DNA of 34,550 bases from an uncultured Clostridia bacterium (GCA_944363395.1 CALVUC010000017.1:1-34550), one strand, 5' to 3'. Shown: positions 6,528 to 14,615, numbered from the stretch's first letter. The notes: generated by a model not told the origin, from the sequence alone. Program-made: numbers and translations.

Positions 6528-8957
6528 ATGCGTAAAATTTTCAGAAAATTCAGCATTGCTGCCGCCTGCACGCTGCTTGCGGCAACCGCGGCGTCGATGG
6601 CGGGCTGCGGCTATTCGTTCAAGCCCCTCGACGGCGCTCCCGCGGCGGACGCGGAGGTCGTCTCGCAGGGCGGCTTCGTCGTACAGAAGGGCGATTACGT
6701 CTACTTCATCAACGGCGTCGAGACGTACACCTCGGACAATACCTACGGCACGCCCGTCAAGGGCGCGCTGATGCGGGCGAAGATGTCCGACATCAAGGCG
6801 GGCGTCAACGCGCCCGAGACCGTCGTCCCCTCGCTCATGGTCGCGGCGGACTACACCTCGGGGCTGTATATCTACGGCGACCGCATCTATTACGCGACGC
6901 CCAACAACACGGGCAATACGGCGGGTCAGGTGGACAACACCTATCTCGACTTCCGCACCGCGCGTCTCGACGGCTCGGACGAGCGCCTGCTCTTCCGCGT
7001 TGCCGACAACGCCACGCTCTACCGCTTTGTCGAAGCGGACGGGACGGTGTACGTCGTGTACGAGGAGAGCGACGATATCATCTCCTACAACACGTCGTCG
7101 GAGGAGAGCGTCACGCTCGCCGAGAGCGTCACGTCCTACGCCTTCAACAGCGAGGATCTCTCCGATCCCTACGTCTATTACACGATGGACGTCACGGACA
7201 GGATGGACAGCGCCAACCCGCAGTCGTACGAGTACAATCAGATCTACCGCGTGCGCGCGGACGAGACCGAGGGCGCATACGAATACACCTGGGATCAGGA
7301 ATATCTCGACCGGGAGCATGAGGGCGAAGCGCCCTACACCAACCTCGGCGAGATCGTCCTCGACGGCATCAGCATCAACGACGATGTGACGCAGTTCAAT
7401 CCCGACGCCGCCGAGGGGGACGGGCGCACCGTCCGCCGCTACGAGTACACGCTGCAGGCGTATACCAACGGCGGCATCTACTTCCTGCGCACGTCCGTTC
7501 CCGCACCGGGCAGTTCCGTCGGCACGGAGGGCGTTCTGTACTACCTCTCCGCCGATAAGCTCACGGACGGCTGGGATTCCATCTCGGGCAACAGCGTCTG
7601 TACGACGGAAAACGCGGGCGGCGCGCTGGAAGTGGTCGCGGCCTCCGTGGATACCGACGATGCGGACAGCGCCGCGTACTTCTATATCGAAGAGGGCGAG
7701 GGCAACGTCAAGCATCACTACCTCTTTGTCAATGACGCGGGCGAGATCCGCCGCGTGGACGTCGTCAACGACGGCTTGGGGACCAAGGCTCCCATCGGCA
7801 GGAACGGCGAGAGCAGCCTGCGCATCGCCAAGGGCGCGTCGGGCGCCGTCCTCACCCATCTTGACAGCGATTCCTCCGAGACGTACGACTACGTCTATTA
7901 CACCTGCTCGACGGAGAACGGGCTCTCCATCGAGCGCGCCGTCTACAACGGCGAGCCCGAATATTACGCCTCCCTCACGCCCGCGGGCGCGGACTATACC
8001 GCCTATCAGCCCGTGCGCGTCCTCGAAGCGGAGCACGCCTCCGGCTGGTACAACTACGAGGTCCTGGACGGCGTCGTGTTCTACGTCAATGCCGAGACGT
8101 TCAGTTCCACCGCGTACACCTATGTGTGGACGATCGACCTGAACGGCGAGAACGGTCTGATGGACAACGCGCAGATCAAGGCGTTCAACGAGCGTTACGA
8201 GAACATCGTCGGCGACGAGGGCTACCTTGAAAAGCTGGCAGACGACGGCAACAACAAGCTCTCCTACGCCATCCGTTACTTCTTCTATACGGGCGAGAGC
8301 GAGCAGTTCGCCGAGAACATTGCCGAAGCGGAGAGTTTCGGCAAGCGCAGCACCTACCTCTACACCGAGGAGGAGCAGGAGGCGTTCAACGCCTTCGTCG
8401 GCGGCACGAGCGAAGACGCCGTCGCCTTCTTCGGCGAGAACTACCTCGATGAGGTCAGGCTGTCCAACTTCACCAACTTCCTCGGCGTGCGCACCGAGGC
8501 GGACGAGGAGAGCCTTGCAAGCTACTGGCAGAACTACCTCGAACGCTATACGGAGGAGACGGTAGAGTCGGAGGGCATCCCCGCATGGGGCTGGGCGCTC
8601 ATCGGCGTGGCGATCGGCGTCGTCGTGCTCGGCGCGGCGCTCGCCATCGTCCTCATCCTGCGCAAGAAGTCGCAGGCGGGCGAAGAGAAGCCCGAACTCA
8701 TGGAGGTCGACACGACCGACGACACCGACGTGGACGTCTACGCGAACAACGATTCGACGCCCGCCGTCCCCGCCGTTCCCGTGGAAGAGGCTCCCGCCGA
8801 GGCTCCCGTGGAAGAAGCTCCCGCAGAGGAAGTTCCCGTGGAAGAAGCTCCTGCGGAAGAGGTTCCCGTTGAGGAGACTCCCGCCGAGGCTCCTGCGGAA
8901 GAGGCTCCCGCCGGGGAAGCGCCCGCCGGGGATCCCGTGCCTCCCGCGGCGCAGTAA
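6528..8957 (+). CDS. Lipoprotein with beta-propeller-like repeats, C-terminal TM helix and P/E/A/V tail
   Basis: 809 residues, function unknown. The N-terminus is a lipoprotein signal: basic MRKIFRKF, a hydrophobic stretch, then SMAG-C with the lipid-accepting cysteine at C27. The body has recurring short strands of the form G-x-(V/I)-Y-(F/Y), near residues 55-60, 117-122, 172-176, 215-218, 315-319, 454-458 and 514-519. This resembles DUF5050-type beta-propeller sensors, and seven copies would fit one propeller. A helical, acidic part (about 535-680) leads to a TM helix (687-711) followed by RKK, which should leave the tail in the cytoplasm. The tail (about 745-809) is made of VEEAPAE/VPVEEAP repeats. 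A lipid anchor and a TM helix in one chain is unusual. It has its own promoter and terminator, so it is monocistronic. The start follows AAGGAT at 6515-6520. Confidence 0.8.
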   Translation: MRKIFRKFSIAAACTLLAATAASMAGCGYSFKPLDGAPAADAEVVSQGGFVVQKGDYVYFINGVETYTSDNTYGTPVKGALMRAKMSDIKAGVNAPETVVPSLMVAADYTSGLYIYGDRIYYATPNNTGNTAGQVDNTYLDFRTARLDGSDERLLFRVADNATLYRFVEADGTVYVVYEESDDIISYNTSSEESVTLAESVTSYAFNSEDLSDPYVYYTMDVTDRMDSANPQSYEYNQIYRVRADETEGAYEYTWDQEYLDREHEGEAPYTNLGEIVLDGISINDDVTQFNPDAAEGDGRTVRRYEYTLQAYTNGGIYFLRTSVPAPGSSVGTEGVLYYLSADKLTDGWDSISGNSVCTTENAGGALEVVAASVDTDDADSAAYFYIEEGEGNVKHHYLFVNDAGEIRRVDVVNDGLGTKAPIGRNGESSLRIAKGASGAVLTHLDSDSSETYDYVYYTCSTENGLSIERAVYNGEPEYYASLTPAGADYTAYQPVRVLEAEHASGWYNYEVLDGVVFYVNAETFSSTAYTYVWTIDLNGENGLMDNAQIKAFNERYENIVGDEGYLEKLADDGNNKLSYAIRYFFYTGESEQFAENIAEAESFGKRSTYLYTEEEQEAFNAFVGGTSEDAVAFFGENYLDEVRLSNFTNFLGVRTEADEESLASYWQNYLERYTEETVESEGIPAWGWALIGVAIGVVVLGAALAIVLILRKKSQAGEEKPELMEVDTTDDTDVDVYANNDSTPAVPAVPVEEAPAEAPVEEAPAEEVPVEEAPAEEVPVEETPAEAPAEEAPAGEAPAGDPVPPAAQ
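8779..8935 (+). repeat. Degenerate tandem repeat coding for VEEAPAE units
   Basis: Repeats of about 27-30 bp with core GTGGAAGAAGCTCCCG and variants. They encode the P/E/A/V tail of the lipoprotein. The copies differ at third positions, so the array is not freshly duplicated. Confidence 0.75.
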
Positions 8958-8969
8958 CAGGTTATCGAG

Positions 8970-9003
8970 CGCGGTCCCGCAGCGGCGGGGCCGCGTTTTT
9001 TTT
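8970..9003 (+). terminator. Terminator of the lipoprotein gene
   Basis: An 11-bp GC stem with one G-T pair (8970-8980/8985-8995) and eight T at 8996-9003. Confidence 0.93.
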
Positions 9004-9073
9004 GCGGGCGGCGCGCGCAGGAAAAAAATTTGCACGCCGCCGTTATTTTTTCGCAAAACGCATAAAAAAACGG

Positions 9074-9102
9074 TTTACAAAAAAAATAAATACTAATATA
9101 AT
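9074..9102 (+). promoter_or_regulatory. Promoter of the zinc-ribbon gene
   Basis: TTTACA at 9074-9079, a 17-bp spacer and TATAAT at 9097-9102, in a strikingly AT-rich stretch for this genome. Confidence 0.82.
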
Positions 9103-9154
9103 TTATTAGCCTGTATCACGGGTGAGCCGACAGGATCGAAGGAGGAAAAATGAC

Positions 9155-9646
9155 ATGGTCCGTTACATGAAATGTCCGCGCTGCGAGCTCAACTACATCG
9201 ATGCGGAAAAACAGGAGTACTGCGACGTCTGTCTCAAAGAGATGAAGGGGATCAGGACCGACCTCGATGAGATCGACGACGACGCGGAGGTGGAGAGCGA
9301 ACTCTGTCCCGTCTGCGGCGAGAACATGATCCGCCCGGGCGAGAAGATGTGCGAGGAGTGCCGCAAGAAGGCGGAGTACGAGGACGCGGAGCCCGATCCC
9401 GACGAGGACGACGAATGGCGCGAGTATCTCGACGACGATACCGATGCGGAACTCGATTCGGAGATGGGGGAGATCGGCGAAGAACTCGAACAGGAGTTCG
9501 GCGACGACGACGCGGAGGAAGAGGACGACTACGGCGATACCTCGGACGACGAGGAGGATATGGACTACGTCACGGGCGACGAGATCTATTCGCTCGGCGA
9601 CGACGAGGACGATGACGAGGAAGAAAATCCGGACGACGATTTCTGA
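9155..9646 (+). CDS. Double zinc-ribbon protein with acidic C-terminal tail
   Basis: 163 residues. I chose the ATG at 9155 because GGAGG at 9141-9145 sits at the right distance. An upstream GTG at 9122 lacks a site and would lie close to the predicted transcription start. Two CxxC...CxxC modules are visible: C7/C10 with C23/C26, and C51/C54 with C66/C69, both likely zinc ribbons. From about residue 75 to the end the chain is almost entirely D/E with few basic residues (for example DDDAEEEDDYGD). Such tails can mimic nucleic acid or bind basic proteins, but no function can be named. It lies between its own promoter and terminator, upstream of comF. Confidence 0.75.
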   Translation: MVRYMKCPRCELNYIDAEKQEYCDVCLKEMKGIRTDLDEIDDDAEVESELCPVCGENMIRPGEKMCEECRKKAEYEDAEPDPDEDDEWREYLDDDTDAELDSEMGEIGEELEQEFGDDDAEEEDDYGDTSDDEEDMDYVTGDEIYSLGDDEDDDEEENPDDDF

Positions 9647-9656
9647 TCGCCGTGCG

Positions 9657-9682
9657 GCGCGGCGCTCTGCGCCGCGCTTTTT
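9657..9682 (+). terminator. Terminator of the zinc-ribbon gene
   Basis: A 9-bp stem, GCGCGGCGC (9657-9665) with GCGCCGCGC (9669-9677), a 3-nt loop and five T. Confidence 0.9.
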
Positions 9683-9697
9683 CGTTCAGAAAAAGAG

Positions 9698-10438
9698 ATG
9701 TGCATCACAAGTCTGTCGGAGAAGTTCGGGATCTTCAACTTTACCTGCGATGTGTGCGGGCGGGAGCTCTTTACGGGCGCGCGTCTGTGCGATGCCTGCC
9801 GCGCCGCGCTGCCCCGCGCGCGGTGCATCTGTCCGCTGTGCGGAAGATCGGTCGGGGAGGAGGGCGTCTGTCCGGAATGCAAGGAGCGCCGCAACGCTTG
9901 CGAGAAGTGCCGCTCCGCCTTTCTGCACGAAGGGGACGCCGCGCGGCTCGTGCGCCGCTATAAGGACGGTGCGCGCTATCTTGCCGCGACGCTCGCGGGC
10001 GAGATGCTCCCGCTGCTCCCGGCGTTTGCGGACGCCGAGGCGCTCGTTCCCATCCCCATGACCGCGCGGGCAGTGCGCCGCCGCGGGTTCGATCACGGCA
10101 GGCTGCTCGCGGAAACGCTCTCAGGGCTGTGCGGGCTGCCCGTCCTTGCTGCCGCCGTCAAACAGCGCGAGACCGCGCCGCAGAAGACGCTCTCCCGCCG
10201 CGAACGGGAGCGCAACCTCGAGGGGTGTTTTCATATCGTACGGCGCGCCGAGGTCAGGGGTAAGACGCTGCTCATCGCGGACGATACGATGACGACGGGC
10301 GCGACCGTGCATGAGCTCGCCTCCGCGCTGCTGCGCGCCAAGGCAAAGAAGGTGTACGCCGTCACCTTCACGAGCGTCGCCTACCGCGACGTGTTCGGGC
10401 TGCCGCCGGCAGAAACATTGCGCCGCCCGCTCCCGTAA
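9698..10438 (+). CDS. comF: ComF family protein (phosphoribosyltransferase fold)
   Basis: A 246-residue ComFC/GntX-type protein. The N-terminus is a cysteine-rich zinc-binding part (CDVCGRE, CDAC, CPLCG, CPECKE, CEKC over about 17-72). The C-terminal part is a type I phosphoribosyltransferase fold with the PRPP-loop motif LLIADDTMTTGAT and the conserved VPIPMTARAVRRRGFDH. In competent bacteria ComF acts with the ComFA helicase in uptake of single-stranded DNA. No comFA neighbour is seen here, so competence cannot be claimed. The ATG at 9698 directly abuts a purine-rich AAAAAGAG with essentially no spacer, so the start is less certain than the family. Confidence 0.88.
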   Translation: MCITSLSEKFGIFNFTCDVCGRELFTGARLCDACRAALPRARCICPLCGRSVGEEGVCPECKERRNACEKCRSAFLHEGDAARLVRRYKDGARYLAATLAGEMLPLLPAFADAEALVPIPMTARAVRRRGFDHGRLLAETLSGLCGLPVLAAAVKQRETAPQKTLSRRERERNLEGCFHIVRRAEVRGKTLLIADDTMTTGATVHELASALLRAKAKKVYAVTFTSVAYRDVFGLPPAETLRRPLP

Positions 10439-10446
10439 CGGCAAAA

Positions 10447-10481
10447 CCGCCGCGCGCTCCGTTTTACGGGGCGCGCGGCGG
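10447..10481 (+). terminator. Long GC hairpin after comF, no T-run
   Basis: A 15-bp stem with one G-T pair, 10447-10461 with 10467-10481, and loop TTTTA. No U-tract follows, so it may be a weak terminator or a 3'-end stabiliser. Between it and the next gene (10482-10616) I see no other gene or clear promoter. Confidence 0.55.
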
Positions 10482-10616
10482 GTATATTTATGGTATGGGG
10501 CGCATAAGGTAAAGCGGGCGGGGCGCCGTGCGGAGAAAGCGACGCAAAGAGACAAGATGTCCGCGGAAACGTCACGGTTTTCACCCGCCGATATTTTATC
10601 ATATAGGTGTTATGCA

Positions 10617-11387
10617 ATGCGGTTCGTGACCATCCGTCTGCGCTCCTTTGCGCTCGTTCTCGCGCTCGCCCTTGCGCTCCTGCCCGCCTGTCTCTTTGCC
10701 CGCGGGACGGACGCCGCCGCCGTCTGGAGCCGTGCGGCTTCGCGCAGCCTGCCCGTGTACAGCGTCGAGCGGCAGGACAACAAGATCGCCATCTCCTTTG
10801 ACTGCGCCTGGGGCGCCGACTACACGCGCGAGCTCCTCTCGCACCTCGAAGCGGCGGGCGTGCGCGCGACCTTCTTTGTCGTGCAGTTCTGGGCGGAGAC
10901 CTATCCCGAGGTCTTAAAGGAGATCGCCGCGGCGGGACACGAGGTGGGGACGCACAGCGCGACGCACTCCTATATGTCCCGCCTTTCGGAAGCGGAGATC
11001 CGCTCGGAGCTTACAAGTTCGTCGGACGCCATCGAGAAAGCTGCGGGCGTCCGTCCCGAACTCTTCCGCCCGCCCTACGGCGATTACGACGACCTGCTCA
11101 TCGAGACCAGCCTCTCCATGGGGCTGCTGCCCGTGCAGTGGGACGTCGATTCGCTCGACTGGAAGGACCTTTCGGCGCAGGAGATCGTCTCGCGCATCCT
11201 TGCGCACACGCGCAGCGGCTCCATCATCCTGTGTCACAACAACGGCTTGCATACCGCCAAGGCGCTTCCCGCCGTCATCGACAGCCTGCGCGCGAAGGGT
11301 TTTTCCTTCGTTCCCGTCGGCGAGCTCGTCTACCGTGATAATTATGCGATCGACCCCGCGGGGCGGCAGTATCTCAGGACGGAATAG
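10617..11387 (+). CDS. PdaB-like polysaccharide deacetylase (NodB domain)
   Basis: A carbohydrate esterase family 4 enzyme expected to remove acetyl groups from peptidoglycan or a related polymer outside the cell. It has 256 residues from the ATG at 10617; the frame is open further upstream, but that part reads as non-coding. An uncleaved anchor or signal (about 5-28) precedes the NodB domain (about 55-240). The metal site is clear: D62 in SFDCAWG, and H113/H117 in THSATH. The other motifs are RPPYG (151-155), WDVDSLDW (from W175) and ILCHNN (H207). The FDCAW form is typical of the sporulation-associated PdaB-type group, which fits the spore genes elsewhere in the window. The ribosome binding site is weak (AGGTG). 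Confidence 0.87.
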   Translation: MRFVTIRLRSFALVLALALALLPACLFARGTDAAAVWSRAASRSLPVYSVERQDNKIAISFDCAWGADYTRELLSHLEAAGVRATFFVVQFWAETYPEVLKEIAAAGHEVGTHSATHSYMSRLSEAEIRSELTSSSDAIEKAAGVRPELFRPPYGDYDDLLIETSLSMGLLPVQWDVDSLDWKDLSAQEIVSRILAHTRSGSIILCHNNGLHTAKALPAVIDSLRAKGFSFVPVGELVYRDNYAIDPAGRQYLRTE

Positions 11388-11419
11388 GGGCGCAACATCG
11401 GAAATACGCGGAGGTTTTT

Positions 11420-12103
11420 ATGGAAAACGCATCGGAAAGCAACAACAGGGTCTTTTTGTCGGGGGAGATCGTCTCGGAGGCAAAGTTCTCCCACGAGGTA
11501 TACGGCGAGGGGTTTTACGAGTTTTTCGTCAAGGTGATGCGGCTCTCGGGACAGGCGGATATCCTGCCCGTGACCGTCTCGGAACGGTTGATGGAGGGCA
11601 GGGACTTCTCCGTGGGCGCGCCGCTGTGCGCGCTCGGGCAGTTCCGCAGCTACAACAAGCTCGAAGGCGGCAGGTCGCGGCTCATGCTCACGGTGTTCGT
11701 GCGCGAGCTGCTCGCGCCCGTTCCCACGCAGAACCCCAACTCCATCGTCCTCTCGGGCTATATCTGCAAGCCGCCCGTCTACCGCACGACCCCCTTCAAC
11801 CGCGAGATCGCCGATCTCCTGCTTGCGGTCAACCGCGCCTACAACAAGTCCGACTACATCCCCTGCATCGCGTGGGGCAGGAACGCCCGCTTCGTGCAGA
11901 ACCTGAAGGTGGGGGACAGGGTGGCGCTCTCTGGCCGCATCCAGAGCCGCGAGTATGTCAAGCGCCTCTCGGAGACGCAGTCGGTCACGATGACCGCGTA
12001 CGAGGTCTCCGTCTCCAAACTCGCCGCCTTCGACGAGGACGAGGACTTCGATCTGGACAGCGAGTTCAGCCTCTACGCGCTCTCTCCGCAGACGGCGGAA
12101 TAG
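11420..12103 (+). CDS. Tandem-OB single-stranded DNA-binding protein
   Basis: 227 residues with two OB-fold halves, about 8-105 (RVFLSGEIVSEAKFSHEVYG) and about 107-210 (NSIVLSGYICKPPVYRTTPF). The second half has the highly conserved LLAVNRAYNKSDYIPCIAWG, characteristic of a Clostridia-type SSB family. It probably protects single-stranded DNA in the cytosol. It differs from the canonical SSB, which has one OB fold and a C-terminal DDDIPF-like tip. Here the tail is acidic (FDEDEDFDLDSE) but lacks that tip. The start at 11420 follows GGAGG at 11410-11414. It may be cotranscribed with the deacetylase gene 32 nt upstream. Confidence 0.82.
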   Translation: MENASESNNRVFLSGEIVSEAKFSHEVYGEGFYEFFVKVMRLSGQADILPVTVSERLMEGRDFSVGAPLCALGQFRSYNKLEGGRSRLMLTVFVRELLAPVPTQNPNSIVLSGYICKPPVYRTTPFNREIADLLLAVNRAYNKSDYIPCIAWGRNARFVQNLKVGDRVALSGRIQSREYVKRLSETQSVTMTAYEVSVSKLAAFDEDEDFDLDSEFSLYALSPQTAE

Positions 12104-12152
12104 TCTTCTTCGCGTTCCGCGGGGGACTGTCATAAAAAGTTCTGACAAGTCC

Positions 12153-12181
12153 TTGACAATCGCGGCGATTTCGGGTACAAT
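12153..12181 (+). promoter_or_regulatory. Consensus promoter placed for a leaderless transcript
   Basis: TTGACA at 12153-12158, a 17-bp spacer and TACAAT at 12176-12181. The downstream ATG begins at 12188, just where transcription should start, and no ribosome binding site fits between. Confidence 0.85.
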
Positions 12182-12187
12182 AGCCCC

Positions 12188-13006
12188 ATGAGGGCAAAAC
12201 GCACAAAACTGCAGAAGCGGACGGGCATCCAGAACACGCTCGAAGGCTACCGCCGCTTCGATTACGACTATATCCCCTTCGGGACGTACACCATCCCCGA
12301 CGGGAACTACCCCTACCGCCAAAAGGGCTTTGGCAGGGCGGTGGAGATGTTCCTGCGCGGAGGGATGCGCCTCCTGGCGCCGCTCGTCCTGAAGATCGCC
12401 TACGGCTGCCGCGTCGAGGGAAAGGAGAACCTGAAGGCGCTCGGCGGCAAGGGGGCGGTCTGCGTCACCAACCACGTCGCCTATCTCGATACGCTCTTCG
12501 TGCGGCAGGCGGTGGGGTATTTCGGGAGTTACTACACGATGGCGCCATGGAACAACAAAAAGGGGCTCGGGGGCGCGTTCATCCGCCACGCGGGGATGTG
12601 GGCGTTCAGCCCCGATCTTGCCGCGACGCGCGCGCTGCTCGCCGAGATGAAGGCGCGCCTCGCGGAGGGCTGCATCGTCCACTTCTATGCCGAACAGGCG
12701 ATGTGGATCAACTACCAAAAGCCCCGCCCGATGAAGGACGGCGCCTTTCATTACGCGGTCAAATTCGGCGTTCCCGTGCTGCCCGTCTTTTTTACGTTCG
12801 ACGTCGGCAGACGGGGGCATATGCGCCGGTTGGTGCTGCACATCCTGCCCGCCGTCGCCGCGGACGAGTCGCTCGCAAGGGGGGCGCGCGCCGCGGACAT
12901 GAAGGCGCGGGCGGAGGCGGCGTGGAAGGCGTGCTACGAGGCGCGCTACCATAAGCCTCTCGAATATCTCCCCGACCGCAGGAAACACCGCGGCGGGACA
13001 ACATAA
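12188..13006 (+). CDS. PlsC-type lysophospholipid acyltransferase
   Basis: A 272-residue membrane-associated acyltransferase of the 1-acylglycerol-3-phosphate (PlsC/LPLAT) superfamily, which places an acyl chain on lysophosphatidate or a similar acceptor. The catalytic HX4D motif is NHVAYLD (H96, D101). A hydrophobic helix (about 57-72) precedes it. The usual EGTRS block is replaced by FYAEQAMW (E169), so substrate preference may differ from standard PlsC. The N-terminal 50 residues are polar and tyrosine-rich (FDYDYIPFGTYTIPDGNYPY) and not part of the core domain. The ATG at 12188 lies only 7 nt after a near-perfect promoter, so the mRNA is probably leaderless. In-frame ATGs further in would cut into the tyrosine-rich segment and reach the helix. 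Confidence 0.82.
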   Translation: MRAKRTKLQKRTGIQNTLEGYRRFDYDYIPFGTYTIPDGNYPYRQKGFGRAVEMFLRGGMRLLAPLVLKIAYGCRVEGKENLKALGGKGAVCVTNHVAYLDTLFVRQAVGYFGSYYTMAPWNNKKGLGGAFIRHAGMWAFSPDLAATRALLAEMKARLAEGCIVHFYAEQAMWINYQKPRPMKDGAFHYAVKFGVPVLPVFFTFDVGRRGHMRRLVLHILPAVAADESLARGARAADMKARAEAAWKACYEARYHKPLEYLPDRRKHRGGTT

Positions 13007-13010
13007 CAGA

Positions 13011-13043
13011 CCGCCGCCCGCAGCGAAACGCTGCGGGCGGCGG
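13011..13043. terminator. Perfect 15-bp hairpin between convergent genes
   Basis: 13011-13025 pairs with 13029-13043 around an AAA loop, with no T-run on either side. It probably ends or protects the acyltransferase mRNA. Confidence 0.55.
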
Positions 13044-13058
13044 CTTGATGAAGGGAAG

Positions 13059-13081
13059 CGCCGCTCCCGTAAGGGGCGGCG
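13059..13081. terminator. Second hairpin, next to the glycosyltransferase stop
   Basis: 13059-13068 pairs with 13073-13081 (one bulged T). Followed by TT only. It lies 14 bp from the minus-strand stop and may serve that gene. Confidence 0.45.
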
Positions 13082-13094
13082 TTATGGGCTGTCG

Positions 13095-14402
13095 TTACGC
13101 GCCGGGCGGATCGTCGGCGGGGTCTTTGTAATTTTCCCGCTTGGATTCCCCCCATTCGAGGCGCGCCTTTTTGCGCAGGCGGATATGCCCGTCGATATAG
13201 ATGGGGATATATTCCAGGATATAGAAGGGCGCGATGAGCAGCGTCGCGAACTTTTCCCCGAAGGAGAGGATGACGAACGCCTCGCGGCTGGCGATCATGG
13301 CGAGCATACTGTAGATGAACAGCAGGACGTACATGGTCGAAAACGGGACGACGATCAGATAGAGGATGGAGCTCATCATGAGCGCGCCCTCTCCGCCCAG
13401 CGCATACAGGATGGCGAGGACGCAGCCCGCGGCGATCGTGAAGATGGAGGCGGCGGCGTAGAAGGCGAGGGGGTACAGCCCGTACAGGCAGTCCCGCTCG
13501 GCGCGGGTCATCCTGCCGCGCGCCTTCGCCTGCGCCTTGATCTGTTTTTTGTACTTCTCGTCGCACTGCTGGTAGCCCGTCAGCCAGCGCAGGCGGCGGT
13601 TGTAGTTGTCGCGGTGGGAGAGCGCTTCCTCGGTGTACAGCACCGCGTACGGCCAGTACATGGAGCGGAACCCCTTCAATACGCCGTCCAGCCGCAGTTC
13701 GTAGTCCTCGGTGAGGGTGCGGTAGGGCCAGCCGCCCAGCGTCTCGATGACCGAACGCCGCACCATCATGCCCTGTCCGCACATCGTGAGCGGGATGTCC
13801 TTCTCCATGCGGTAGCGGTTGCCCAGATCGTCGAGCATCGCCCATGTGAGCGCCGAATTGTTGGAGAACACCGTGCGCTTGGAGCGGTCGCCCAGACAGT
13901 TCTTCATGTACTTGCGCGTCAGGAAGATGTCGTAGTCGTTTTCGAGCGCGTTGTTGAGCTCGGTCAGGTAGTTGGGGGAGAGCACGCCGTCGGCGTCCAC
14001 GATGACGAAGGCGTCGTAGCCCGCCATCTCCTCCTTGGAGAGAGCGCGGAAGAACCCGTCCAGCGCGTCCCCCTTGCAGCACTGGTCGGGGACGGTCACG
14101 ACGCGCGCGCCCATCGCCTCCGCCATTGCCACGGTGGGATCGTCCGCATCCTTGACGATGACGTTGACGTCGAAGCAGGCGCGGTCATAGTCCTGGCGCG
14201 CGATGGAGGCGAACAGATCGCCGATCACCTTGCTCTCATTGCGGGCGGGGATGATGACGCCGATCCGGCGCTTTGTCTCCGCGCGCGTGTAACGCGGCTT
14301 CTTGAAGGCATAGAAAAACCCGATGAGCCGCGGGATATAGGCGAGAAAGGATACCGTTGTAAGGACGATGTATGCGATGAGAAAGCCTTTGAACAGGGTC
14401 AT
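13095..14402 (-). CDS. Membrane glycosyltransferase, family 2
   Basis: A 435-residue processive-type GT2 enzyme that transfers sugars from nucleotide donors at the cytoplasmic face of the membrane. An N-terminal TM helix (about 5-30) leads to the GT-A domain: IGVIIPARNES (48-57), the DXD metal site D136-A137-D138 in VDADG, TEDYEL (E232/D233) and the R-R-L-R-W motif (269-273). Several TM helices follow (about 305-335, 340-372, 380-400). The family includes cellulose/hyaluronan-synthase-like and exopolysaccharide enzymes; the product here cannot be named. GGAGG (14409-14413 on the minus strand) supports the start, and a good promoter lies upstream. No partner genes for polymer export are adjacent. 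Confidence 0.85.
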   Translation of the reverse strand: MTLFKGFLIAYIVLTTVSFLAYIPRLIGFFYAFKKPRYTRAETKRRIGVIIPARNESKVIGDLFASIARQDYDRACFDVNVIVKDADDPTVAMAEAMGARVVTVPDQCCKGDALDGFFRALSKEEMAGYDAFVIVDADGVLSPNYLTELNNALENDYDIFLTRKYMKNCLGDRSKRTVFSNNSALTWAMLDDLGNRYRMEKDIPLTMCGQGMMVRRSVIETLGGWPYRTLTEDYELRLDGVLKGFRSMYWPYAVLYTEEALSHRDNYNRRLRWLTGYQQCDEKYKKQIKAQAKARGRMTRAERDCLYGLYPLAFYAAASIFTIAAGCVLAILYALGGEGALMMSSILYLIVVPFSTMYVLLFIYSMLAMIASREAFVILSFGEKFATLLIAPFYILEYIPIYIDGHIRLRKKARLEWGESKRENYKDPADDPPGA

Positions 14403-14434
14403 GCGCGCCCTCCTTGGATCGTATCTTCCCGTCC

Positions 14435-14463
14435 ATTATACCCCACCCCGAGGGAAAAATCAA
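14435..14463 (-). promoter_or_regulatory. Promoter of the glycosyltransferase gene
   Basis: On the minus strand TTGATT (14458-14463), a 17-bp spacer and TATAAT (14435-14440). The stretch from here to the glyS terminator (14464-14615) shows a GTTTCTC/GAGAAAC inverted repeat (14572-14586) and no gene. Confidence 0.82.
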
Positions 14464-14615
14464 CTCTTTTTTTGTAAAATTGTCATAAAAACATATGACT
14501 TTCAGGGGAAAAGAGGCGTTTTTCGGGACATTGGGAAGCGTCTTGACATGGCGCCGCGGAAAAAGGGCGCCGTTTCTCGGAGAAACGCGCGCCCCCGCCG
14601 CGGAAAAAAGGACGC

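Noticed and set aside
6489..9056. 855-codon minus-strand frame opposite the lipoprotein gene
   Set aside because: It mirrors the codon pattern of the lipoprotein, contains shadow repeats, and runs across the terminator and promoter of real genes.
14543..14548. TTGACA in the glycosyltransferase-glyS intergenic region
   Set aside because: No -10 element at 16-18 bp and no plus-strand gene downstream.
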